In this document: positions 35,101-42,587 of the stretch, piece after piece
How the letters are laid out: each line of letters opens with the position of its first letter
How positions within the stretch are numbered: position 1 is the first letter of the stretch
Source of the DNA: an uncultured Lachnospiraceae bacterium
Lineage (GTDB): Bacteria > Bacillota > Clostridia > Lachnospirales > Lachnospiraceae
Assembly (NCBI GenBank): GCA_947625135.1
Contig: CANQNE010000021.1
Coordinates: 1-44,832 of the forward strand
Length of the DNA stretch: 44,832 bases
Reading direction: 5' to 3'
Notes under the pieces: generated by a model
Seen by the model: the letters and a program-made list of their open reading frames with translations, nothing else
What the model was told of the DNA's origin: nothing
Databases searched by the model: none
Made by a program: the position numbers and the translations under genes

Positions 35101-35796
35101 TCATTCCACTTTTATCATGCGGTATCCCACACCGATATGCGTCTGAATATATTGGGGCGCGTCGGGCTCCGCCTCAATCTTTTTCCGGAGAGCTGCCATA
35201 AATACCCGCAGGGAAGCAACATCATTTTCCCAATTACTGCCCCACACTTTCTGCGTGATATAGGTATGGGTCAGCACCTTCCCCACATTTTTCGCCATCA
35301 GGCAGAGAAGTTTATACTCAATAGGCGTCAAATGCAACTCATTCTCCCCATAATAGGCGCATCCGGCTGCATAATCGATCTTTAACTTTCCATTGACAAA
35401 CACTGACGAGCCTTTGTCTGTCTGCATCATCACAAGACGCCGGGTGGTAACCCGCAGTCTCGCCAGCAATTCTTCCACAGAAAAAGGCTTGGTCAGATAA
35501 TCATCCGCGCCATTATCCAACGCTTCGATCTTATCACTGTCCTCACTGCGGGCGCTGATCACGATGATCGGCATATTCGACCAACTGCGAATACGCCTGA
35601 TCACCTCCACGCCATCCATATCTGGCAGTCCCAGATCCAGCAGGACGATATCCGGCTGATGGGTGGACGCCTGCAGGATCGCCTGTTCTCCAGTAGGCGC
35701 GGCAATATATTTATAATCGTGTGTTTTCAGCGTGGTGGCGATCAGGTTGCGGACGGGCGCGTCATCCTCCACCACAAGAATAAACGGTTTATACAT
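35101..35796 (-). CDS. KdpE-like response regulator
   Basis: OmpR-class regulator of 231 residues. The receiver domain (about 5-120) has the acidic pair VVEDDAPV, phosphoacceptor Asp in LLDLGLPDMDG (about 53), and the TKPFSVEEL lysine. The winged-helix DNA-binding domain (about 135-228) contains HLTPIEYKLLCLMAKN and GVGYRMIKVE. It overlaps the kinase gene by 8 bases, so the two are coupled. By similarity it is KdpE-like, but no kdpFABC genes are here; the same operon encodes TrkH and TrkA instead. The trkH promoter upstream may be its target. Confidence 0.92.
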   Translation of the reverse strand: MYKPFILVVEDDAPVRNLIATTLKTHDYKYIAAPTGEQAILQASTHQPDIVLLDLGLPDMDGVEVIRRIRSWSNMPIIVISARSEDSDKIEALDNGADDYLTKPFSVEELLARLRVTTRRLVMMQTDKGSSVFVNGKLKIDYAAGCAYYGENELHLTPIEYKLLCLMAKNVGKVLTHTYITQKVWGSNWENDVASLRVFMAALRKKIEAEPDAPQYIQTHIGVGYRMIKVE

Positions 35797-37774
35797 GCAG
35801 ATTCACCTCCTCCCAAGGTAATGTAAACGTAAATACGCATCCATGTGGCTTGTTGTCCGTAAGAACAATCTCCCCTCCATGGGCATTGATGATCGATCTG
35901 CACAGCGCCAGACCGAGGCCAAGGCTCCTGCGGCCGTCGGCGATCTGTTTTTCGCCGGTAAAGAACATTTCAAAGACATGGTCTTTCTCACTGTCGGGAA
36001 TCCCGGGCCCATCGTCGGCAATACTGACCGATACCATCTCCTCTTTCTTTTGTGCGGTAATCACAATAGAAGATCCGGAGGGCGTATACTTAATGGCATT
36101 GTCCACAAGATTGATGATCACCTGCACGATCAGCCTGGCATCCATCCGCGCAAACAACAGCTCATCCTTCAGCTTCACCTGAATATGGTATTCGCTGCTT
36201 TTGCGGTCAATATGCTTCAACGCCTCTTCAATGACTTCCTCCACCAATTCACTGGAAGTATGCAGCTCCACACTGCCGTCTTCGATTCTGGTCAGGGAAA
36301 GCAGATTTTCCATCAGACGTATGAGCCACAGCGCGTCCTCCTGAATATCTGTGAACACCTGCATGCGCATTTCATCATCCAGCTTATCATAGCTGGATAC
36401 CAGATACCCCGCATTACCGGAAATAGATGTCAGGGGCGTGCGCAGGTCGTGGGAGATCGCCCGCAGAAGATTTGCACGAAGCTGTTCATTTTTCGCAAGT
36501 ACCGCCGCCTGCTCTTTTTCCTTTGCATTATGATTATTCTCGATGGCCAAAGCACATTCGCCCAAGATCGACAGCAGCACGCTTTTTTCAAATGAATCCA
36601 GCGGCCGGCCGGCAATATGGATCCCCACAACGCCATAAACCTTTTGATTGATGCGGATCGCGAGATAAAGGCATTTTGCATCCTTCCAGGTGTCCGTTGT
36701 AGCGCCGGCATGTTTTTTATTTTGAAGCACCCACTCCGCCGTCATCTTCTCTCGCTGCGTAAAAAAGCTCTCATCGCTTATCCCCTGCACCGTATTAAAC
36801 AGGTAACCTTTTCCCAGCTTTCCCTTTTGCTCAGGATATGCGATCACGTCCCGTTCAAGCAATTTCATCAGCTGGCTTGCCGTGATCTGGATCATGGCGT
36901 CGTCATCCTGCGCTTTCTGTAAAAGTTGATTGGTGTCAAATAAAACCTGTGTGCGAAAAGCAGCCTGCGCCGACTGCTTCGCATGATTTTTCAGCCGGTT
37001 GGCAAGACTGCCCGTGATCAGCGACGCAAACAGCATGATCGCAAAAGTAACCGGGTATCCGGGCTCATACGCGTGAAGTGTCAGCCGTGGTTCCGTAAAA
37101 AAGAAATTGAACACCAGCACGCTGGCAAGAGACGCGATGACGCTGCAGGCATGGCTCTTTGTAAACAGGGCGGTCAGCAGCACTCCGAGGATATAGACCG
37201 TTATAATATTTGCTTCCGTAAACCCAAAGATCCAAAAAACATTTCCGATCCCGGTAGTTACTGCAAGGATCAGAAGCATGATCAGCAGATCTCTGCAGGA
37301 GGGCAAAATATATTGAGAAAAAATTTCTTTTTTTTCAGGATATTGATTTCTTTCAGCAGGATCCGGAATAATGTGGATTTCAAGATTCGGGGCAATCGCA
37401 GCCAGCTTTTCGGCCAGTGTGGGCTTGTTCCAGAAATGTCTGCGCGTCACGTTGCTCCGGCCAATCACAAGAATACCGGCGCCGGACAGGTGGGCAAATT
37501 CCGCGATCTGATAAGAAATATCATCTCCGTAGACGGTGGCCATCGTTGCTCCCGACTGCTCGGCAAAGCGGATATTTTCCTGCAGCCGTTTTTTATCCGC
37601 TTCCGACATCTTATCCGCATCGGATGTCTGAACATACAACGCGGTAAACGCTCCCCCAAAAGCATCGGCCATTTGTGCGGCAGTATGTATGATCCGCGCG
37701 TTTGTGGGAGAAGCGGACACCCCCACAAGAATATGCCTGTGCCCTGTCTCCTGTTCTGTTTTTTTTCGATCCAT
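35789..37774 (-). CDS. KdpD-like sensor kinase without the P-loop domain
   Basis: Membrane histidine kinase of 661 residues, while full KdpD is near 900. It starts with a universal-stress-protein-like domain (about 15-140, HILVGVSASPTNARII and ILVIGRSNV). Four membrane helices follow (about 160-270, DUF4118), then a GAF-like domain (about 300-420), HisKA with the phospho-His in AISHDLRTPLTS (about 445), and the ATPase with N box NLVDNAIKYTPSG and G boxes DDGPGIPD and LGLGLAL. The N-terminal KdpD domain with its Walker A motif is missing. The start at 37774 has GGTGGTG 5 bases upstream; in-frame codons up to 37930 lack ribosome sites. USP domains of some KdpD proteins bind c-di-AMP, so that is a possible signal. 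Confidence 0.9.
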   Translation of the reverse strand: MDRKKTEQETGHRHILVGVSASPTNARIIHTAAQMADAFGGAFTALYVQTSDADKMSEADKKRLQENIRFAEQSGATMATVYGDDISYQIAEFAHLSGAGILVIGRSNVTRRHFWNKPTLAEKLAAIAPNLEIHIIPDPAERNQYPEKKEIFSQYILPSCRDLLIMLLILAVTTGIGNVFWIFGFTEANIITVYILGVLLTALFTKSHACSVIASLASVLVFNFFFTEPRLTLHAYEPGYPVTFAIMLFASLITGSLANRLKNHAKQSAQAAFRTQVLFDTNQLLQKAQDDDAMIQITASQLMKLLERDVIAYPEQKGKLGKGYLFNTVQGISDESFFTQREKMTAEWVLQNKKHAGATTDTWKDAKCLYLAIRINQKVYGVVGIHIAGRPLDSFEKSVLLSILGECALAIENNHNAKEKEQAAVLAKNEQLRANLLRAISHDLRTPLTSISGNAGYLVSSYDKLDDEMRMQVFTDIQEDALWLIRLMENLLSLTRIEDGSVELHTSSELVEEVIEEALKHIDRKSSEYHIQVKLKDELLFARMDARLIVQVIINLVDNAIKYTPSGSSIVITAQKKEEMVSVSIADDGPGIPDSEKDHVFEMFFTGEKQIADGRRSLGLGLALCRSIINAHGGEIVLTDNKPHGCVFTFTLPWEEVNLHV

Positions 37775-37826
37775 TCCTTCACCACCTATATGCTGATCTT
37801 CGATCATTCTATTATAAATCAAAATC

Positions 37827-38096
37827 TCAGAATAATCTACTTCCGTTTGCCTCATGATTTTCATACAGAAGGATCTTCGCATGCCTGTGCGTCTTTCTGT
37901 AACAGCGGATCTCGGCGGACACTTCCTCATCTGTCATATCCTCCGTAAGTAAAATACATGAGGGTTCGCACGTCTGCTCCTTCTGCCCGGAGATCCTGTT
38001 GTTCTTCTCCAAAAAACGATCCAGAAACTTCATGGGCCAGAAACCAAGCGCCAAAAAACAAAGTATGAATAACAACAGCAGAATATCCTGTACCAT
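37827..38096 (-). CDS. Small single-helix membrane protein in the K+ operon
   Basis: Unrecognised protein of 89 residues. Residues about 4-24 form one hydrophobic helix (ILLLLFILCFLALGFWPM). The next 65 residues are soluble, with a basic linker, two Cys (TCEPSC), an acidic TEDMTDEEVSAE segment and a His/Lys-rich end (RKTHRHAKILL). The ATG has a very strong GAGGGGGG site 6 bases upstream. It lies between trkA (29 bases) and the KdpD-like gene (52 bases). That placement suggests a small partner of the transporter or the kinase, similar in position to small accessory subunits, but no homology is recognised. Confidence 0.75.
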   Translation of the reverse strand: MVQDILLLLFILCFLALGFWPMKFLDRFLEKNNRISGQKEQTCEPSCILLTEDMTDEEVSAEIRCYRKTHRHAKILLYENHEANGSRLF

Positions 38097-38125
38097 ATTT
38101 ATCCCCCCTCAGAAGCCTTCGTATA

Positions 38126-38773
38126 TCAGACACGAAAACACTTTTGCAGCGTATGGTATTCTCCCAGCACCAGCAGGATCATATCTTCCGTCAATATCGT
38201 ATCCGGGAGCAGCGCGACACGCATTTTCCCGTCCTTTTTGATCGCAATAATATTGACGTTATATTTTTTCCGGATATCAATCTGGCCAATACTTTTTCCG
38301 GCCCAGCTTTTTGGAACAGAAACCTCAAAGATCGCATTCGATTCGTCCAGCTCGATATAGTCAAGAATGTGATCGGAGCTGTATTTTTTCGCCGCCCATT
38401 TCGCGATCTGCTTTTCCGGATACAGCACCTCGTCCGCGCCGTTGCGCAGCAAAAATTTTGCCTGAACATCTCTTGCCGCCCGGGAAACTACCTTTGCGGC
38501 GCCCAGTTCTTTCAGATTTGAAGTCGTTTCAAGGGAGCTCTGAAAATCATTGCCAATGGCAACGATACAGACATCAAAATTCCTTACACCCAGCGATTCC
38601 AGAAAATCTGTGTTTGTGCTGTCTCCAATCTGCGCGTTTGTCACAAACGGCAGGATATCATTTACGCGCTCCTCTCTGTGATCCACCGCCAGTACCTGAT
38701 GTCCCAACTGATTAAGCTGCATGGCGATATGGGTTCCAAATCTTCCAAGTCCGATCAATAAAAATGATTTCAT
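38126..38773 (-). CDS. TrkA/KtrA-type potassium channel regulatory subunit
   Basis: Cytoplasmic gating ring subunit, 215 residues. The RCK_N Rossmann domain starts at once with LLIGLGRFGTHIAMQL and has AVDHREERV and the GDSTNTDFL acidic turn; it binds ATP/ADP or NAD(H) in the family. RCK_C (about 135-215) follows, the domain that binds c-di-AMP in several Gram-positive homologs. One RCK pair indicates the KtrA/KtrC form rather than the duplicated E. coli TrkA. The ATG has GGAGTGGG 6 bases upstream. It follows the membrane subunit by 14 bases. Confidence 0.94.
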   Translation of the reverse strand: MKSFLLIGLGRFGTHIAMQLNQLGHQVLAVDHREERVNDILPFVTNAQIGDSTNTDFLESLGVRNFDVCIVAIGNDFQSSLETTSNLKELGAAKVVSRAARDVQAKFLLRNGADEVLYPEKQIAKWAAKKYSSDHILDYIELDESNAIFEVSVPKSWAGKSIGQIDIRKKYNVNIIAIKKDGKMRVALLPDTILTEDMILLVLGEYHTLQKCFRV

Positions 38774-38787
38774 TTCAATCCCACTCC

Positions 38788-40125
38788 TTATCCTACAATA
38801 ATCTTCTCCTGCGGCAGCTTGGAGAAATTTTTACTCGTTCCCGCAAGGGTGGCATAGATAAAAGTCAGGCCGCCCACTCTTCCAAGGAACATCAGCAAAA
38901 TCAAAATACAACGGGAGAACAAACCGAGACCTTGCGTGATGCCGAGGCTTAATCCGACCGTTCCCACCGCTGACGCCGTTTCAAACAGACAGATCCCCAC
39001 AGGCAGATCTTCCACGAGGCTGATGATCAGTGCGCCGCCAAAAAAAAGCACAAGATACATCAGCAGCACAGTCGCCGCATTATGGATCGCTTCACTTTCA
39101 ATGCGCCTTCCAAAACACTGGGCTTCTTTTCTTCGCCGAAATACCGCCATGACATTTGCAAACAATACCGCGATCGTAGTAGTTTTCATACCGCCTGCCG
39201 TCGAACCGGGAGAACCGCCAATCAGCATCAATACGATCAGCACACTCTGTCCCGTGCTTTTCAGCATTGTCAGATCGGCAGTGTTAAATCCGGCCGTTCT
39301 CGCGGTAACAGACTGAAAAACCGACTGATATATACGATCCGCAAGGGGCAGTGAATCAAATTCAAAAACGAAAAAATATAAAGCCGGAAAAACAAGCAAA
39401 AAACCGGTGGTGATCAGGATCACTTTACTCTGCATCCGATAACGCGAAAAATGCCATTTGTTCGTACAGACATCATCCCATGTAAGAAACCCGATGCCCC
39501 CGATCACAATCAGCAGCATGATCGTTATATTGATAAACGGATCAATCTGATAAGCTGTCAGAGAAACAAACGGCGCTTCTTTGGTTCCCATGATGTCAAA
39601 ACCTGCGTTGCAAAAAGCCGAAACAGAATGAAACACCGACATCCAGATACCCCGCACGCCATAATCTCTACAAAAAACCGGCATCATAAAGGCGGCTCCC
39701 AGCAATTCGATCACAAACGTGGCTCTGATGATAAATCCAGTCAACCGCACAATGCCGCCCACCTTTGGCGCGGCGATCGCTTCTCGCATAGTATTGCGCT
39801 GCATCAGCGAGATCTTCCTTTTCGCAAGCAAGGCAAAGAAAGCGGCAACCGTGATCACGCCTAAGCCTCCCATCTGTATCAGGAGCAGGATCACCGCCTG
39901 TCCAAAGCCCGACCAATAACTGGCTGTATCCTGTACCACAAGCCCCGTGACACAGACAGCGGAGGTGGCGGTAAACAGCGCTTCATGAAACGGCGTCCCT
40001 GTTCCGTTTCTGGCGGCGAAAGGCAGCATTAAGAGAATCGCTCCCGCCAGAATAACGCCTGCAAAACCAAGTATAATGGCCTGAAACGAGCTTAAATGCT
40101 TCTTCTGAAGGATAGACCCTTCCAT
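38788..40125 (-). CDS. TrkH/KtrB-type potassium transporter
   Basis: Ion-conducting membrane subunit of 445 residues. Four pore-loop repeats with the expected filter glycines can be seen: SAVCVTGL (about 70), SAFCNAGFD (about 190), TARTAGFNT (about 295) and SAVGTVGLS (about 385). An intramembrane gate segment with GGSPGSTAGGMKTTT lies in the third repeat. The ATG at 40125 has GGGGGAAG about 5 bases upstream; a longer frame to 40161 has no such site. It is the first gene of an operon with the RCK subunit, a small membrane protein and a Kdp-type two-component system, which suggests regulation by K+ or osmotic state. Confidence 0.94.
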   Translation of the reverse strand: MEGSILQKKHLSSFQAIILGFAGVILAGAILLMLPFAARNGTGTPFHEALFTATSAVCVTGLVVQDTASYWSGFGQAVILLLIQMGGLGVITVAAFFALLAKRKISLMQRNTMREAIAAPKVGGIVRLTGFIIRATFVIELLGAAFMMPVFCRDYGVRGIWMSVFHSVSAFCNAGFDIMGTKEAPFVSLTAYQIDPFINITIMLLIVIGGIGFLTWDDVCTNKWHFSRYRMQSKVILITTGFLLVFPALYFFVFEFDSLPLADRIYQSVFQSVTARTAGFNTADLTMLKSTGQSVLIVLMLIGGSPGSTAGGMKTTTIAVLFANVMAVFRRRKEAQCFGRRIESEAIHNAATVLLMYLVLFFGGALIISLVEDLPVGICLFETASAVGTVGLSLGITQGLGLFSRCILILLMFLGRVGGLTFIYATLAGTSKNFSKLPQEKIIVG

Positions 40126-40159
40126 ATTGCTTCCCCCATTACTTTCATATTGTAGAATC

Positions 40160-40192
40160 ATTATATCTCACGAGATTTTAAGACAGTGTAAA
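40160..40192 (-). promoter_or_regulatory. Probable activated promoter of the K+ operon
   Basis: TATAAT at 40165-40160 has a poor -35 region (CACTGT) at 17 bases. TTTACA at 40192-40187 lies too far upstream to serve as a normal -35 box and resembles part of a KdpE site. This fits an activator-dependent promoter, but it is a by-eye inference. Confidence 0.45.
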
Positions 40193-40252
40193 GCTATCCC
40201 TGTGTTGTATTAAGATTTCATAAAGTTTTCTCATTCCCACCGCCTTCTTTCC

Positions 40253-40284
40253 AAAAAAAAGCACCAGCCATTTGACTGATGCTT
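40253..40284 (-). terminator. Terminator after the hybrid kinase gene
   Basis: AGCATCAG and CTGGTGCT arms (one G-T pair) with an 8-base loop, followed by eight T on the minus strand. Confidence 0.88.
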
Positions 40285-40373
40285 ATCCCTGATTATTTAA
40301 AAATCATCGAACCTATATTCCATTGTTTTCTCCTCTGAATCTTCCGGTTCCTGCTCCATATTAAAATAGCGTT

Positions 40374-42587
40374 TTAACGACCGCTCTTCTGTCTGCTCAG
40401 AATCTCATTCAGCGTAGCGTACACAGTGGTAATCTCCAGGGGCTTGGAAATGTGGGCGTCCATGCCGGCCTGCAGGCTCCTTTCCGCATCTTCGGCAAAA
40501 GCGTTGGCAGTCATGGCCAAAATGGGGACGGTCTTCGCGTCCGGCCGCTCCATGGCCCGGATTGCCTTAGTGGCTTCGCAGCCGTCCATACGGGGCATTT
40601 GAATATCCATGAGGATCAGGTCAAAATGACCCGGTTCGGACTGTTGGAACAGCTCCACCGCCTGCTGGCCGTCCTCCGCCTCCACGATCTGGGCTCCCGT
40701 TTCCGACCCAAGCAGTTCCACCGCGATCTCCCGGTTGAGTTCGTTGTCCTCCGCCAGAAGGATGCGTTTTCCGCGAAAATCGTATTTCGTCTCCGAAGCT
40801 GCCAGATTGGATGCTGTCAGATCCTTCTTCCAGACTATAGGCCGGGCTCCCTCCACCGTAGAGAAGGGAATGTGGACGGAAAAAGTGCTTCCCTCCCCAA
40901 AGACGCTCTGCAGCTTCACGCTGCCGCCCATCATCTCGGCGAACCGTTTCACGATAGACAGACCGAGGCCGGTTCCGCCAAACTCGTGGGCAACGCCGGC
41001 GTGTTCCTGCTCAAAAGGCTCAAAAAGCTTGTCAAAATTCTCCTCCCTGATGCCGACGCCGGTGTCCGATACTTCAAACAACAGCCAAAGGCGGTTGTCC
41101 TCCCGTTTTTCCCCGGTAATGTGAAGTCCGATCTTTCCGGAGGAAGTAAACTTTATAGCATTAGACAGAAGGTTTGACAGGATCTGGTTCAGCCTCAGGG
41201 AATCCCCCACCAGCATCTCGTCTACCTGCCCGGTGAGAACGGTTTCAAAACACAGGCCTTTGGATTCTGCCTGCGTCCCGTACACGCTGACCAGACTTTC
41301 CAAAAAGAGGCGCAGATCAAAAGGTTCATATCTCATCTCCATTTTGCCGCTCTCGATCTTAGACATATCCAGCACATCGTTGATCAGCGCCAGCAGATGC
41401 TTCGAGGACAGAGACACTTTTCTCAGGCAGTCCTCCACCTTGACCGGATTGTCAAGGTTTTGCCGGGCAATGGTACTCATACCAATGATACCGTTCATCG
41501 GCGTGCGGATCTCATGGCTCATTCGGCTCAAGAATTCGCTTTTTGCCCGGTTGGCGCTTTCCGCCCGCTCCTGTGCGGCCACGGCAGCCTCGTTGGCATG
41601 AGCCAGCGCACGAGTGTGGTGCCGCAGATTGATATAGTAAGCCAGAAACAGGACAGAAATGGATATGAGGATGAGTATCAGCACGATTATCGCGTTCCCG
41701 TTCAGCCGGTTAGTCTGAGCGGTCACCATTTCATCGATCACATCATAAGGAATCTCCAGAAGCATGAACCAGTCTGTTCCTTCTATCGGGGCGTAGTACA
41801 TACATTGAAGATAGCTGCCGGCTTGAAAGATCGTCATGCCCGGTGACCGTGCGGCAAAATCGTCGCGCACCTGCTTCAGAGAATAGCCCTCGCTAAAGGA
41901 GGCATAAGATTCCAGCTTGGAAAGAATGTTGGTGCCCGCCGAGAGGTCGTTGTTGAACGTGTTGTGGACAACAAAACTGCCCTCCTGGGTAACGATGCTG
42001 GCATAGGTCTGCGCCTCAGGGTTCTGGAGGGCCAGACGGGAACTGAAGGACTCACTGGTCAGTCCGGCCAGTATGGCAACAAAAGTCTTGTCCCCAAAAA
42101 TGATCGGGTCAATGGTGACGCCCATGGTGATCATGTTTTCATTGAGCAGCGCCTCACTGTACGAAATCTGATTGCTCTTTCCCTGAAGCAGATCAGCTAG
42201 GAAGCTGAGCCGGGAAGCCGCGGGCCGGATGCCCTCAGCACAATAATAGAACCCTTCCTCATCCAGAAAGGCCAGAAACTGGAAGTCATTGTTTTCCTCC
42301 TCCTCCGTGAGAAAGGAAAACAGTGCGTCCTGATCTGCCAGATCCTCGTCATTCACGCTGCCGGCTATGGTATGCAGGGCAGCAAACCGAGCGTTTAAAC
42401 CGGTATCGAAATGGCTGCCGATCTGGGCGGTCATCTCCCGAAGATACATCCGATTCATTTCCTCCCCGGAAGTCAGGGTAATCTTGGCGGAGGATTGGAT
42501 CAGCCAGAGAAAGCCTCCTGCGCAAATGGCAAAAACAAACGCAGTAAGCAACAGATAGGGCAGTCGGGATCCCTTTTTATCAGTCAT
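40374..42587 (-). CDS. Hybrid sensor histidine kinase with receiver domain
   Basis: Membrane kinase of 737 residues. A first membrane helix (about 10-31), an extracellular region of about 260 residues resembling a double Cache sensor, and a second helix (about 297-322) lead into a coiled signalling segment. HisKA has the phospho-His in MSHEIRTPMNGIIG (about 359). The ATPase has NLLSNAIKFTSSG, SDTGVGI and GGTGLGLSI (about 470-580). A receiver domain (about 605-725) carries the Asp in LILMDIQMPRMDG (about 660). There is no DNA-binding output and no Hpt protein nearby, so the final target is unknown. It overlaps the solute-binding fusion gene by 8 bases and has AAGGAGG 9 bases before its ATG, so the two probably act together. 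Confidence 0.93.
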   Translation of the reverse strand: MTDKKGSRLPYLLLTAFVFAICAGGFLWLIQSSAKITLTSGEEMNRMYLREMTAQIGSHFDTGLNARFAALHTIAGSVNDEDLADQDALFSFLTEEEENNDFQFLAFLDEEGFYYCAEGIRPAASRLSFLADLLQGKSNQISYSEALLNENMITMGVTIDPIIFGDKTFVAILAGLTSESFSSRLALQNPEAQTYASIVTQEGSFVVHNTFNNDLSAGTNILSKLESYASFSEGYSLKQVRDDFAARSPGMTIFQAGSYLQCMYYAPIEGTDWFMLLEIPYDVIDEMVTAQTNRLNGNAIIVLILILISISVLFLAYYINLRHHTRALAHANEAAVAAQERAESANRAKSEFLSRMSHEIRTPMNGIIGMSTIARQNLDNPVKVEDCLRKVSLSSKHLLALINDVLDMSKIESGKMEMRYEPFDLRLFLESLVSVYGTQAESKGLCFETVLTGQVDEMLVGDSLRLNQILSNLLSNAIKFTSSGKIGLHITGEKREDNRLWLLFEVSDTGVGIREENFDKLFEPFEQEHAGVAHEFGGTGLGLSIVKRFAEMMGGSVKLQSVFGEGSTFSVHIPFSTVEGARPIVWKKDLTASNLAASETKYDFRGKRILLAEDNELNREIAVELLGSETGAQIVEAEDGQQAVELFQQSEPGHFDLILMDIQMPRMDGCEATKAIRAMERPDAKTVPILAMTANAFAEDAERSLQAGMDAHISKPLEITTVYATLNEILSRQKSGR

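Noticed and set aside
40314-40354. Acidic 20-codon frame just after the hybrid kinase stop, open further back in another frame
   Set aside because: No ribosome site and no homology recognised; a frameshifted kinase tail is possible but cannot be shown from this sequence alone.
40126-40373. c-di-AMP (ydaO) riboswitch upstream of trkH
   Set aside because: The interval contains a terminator and a promoter, and the start site near 40150 leaves a leader too short for this riboswitch.
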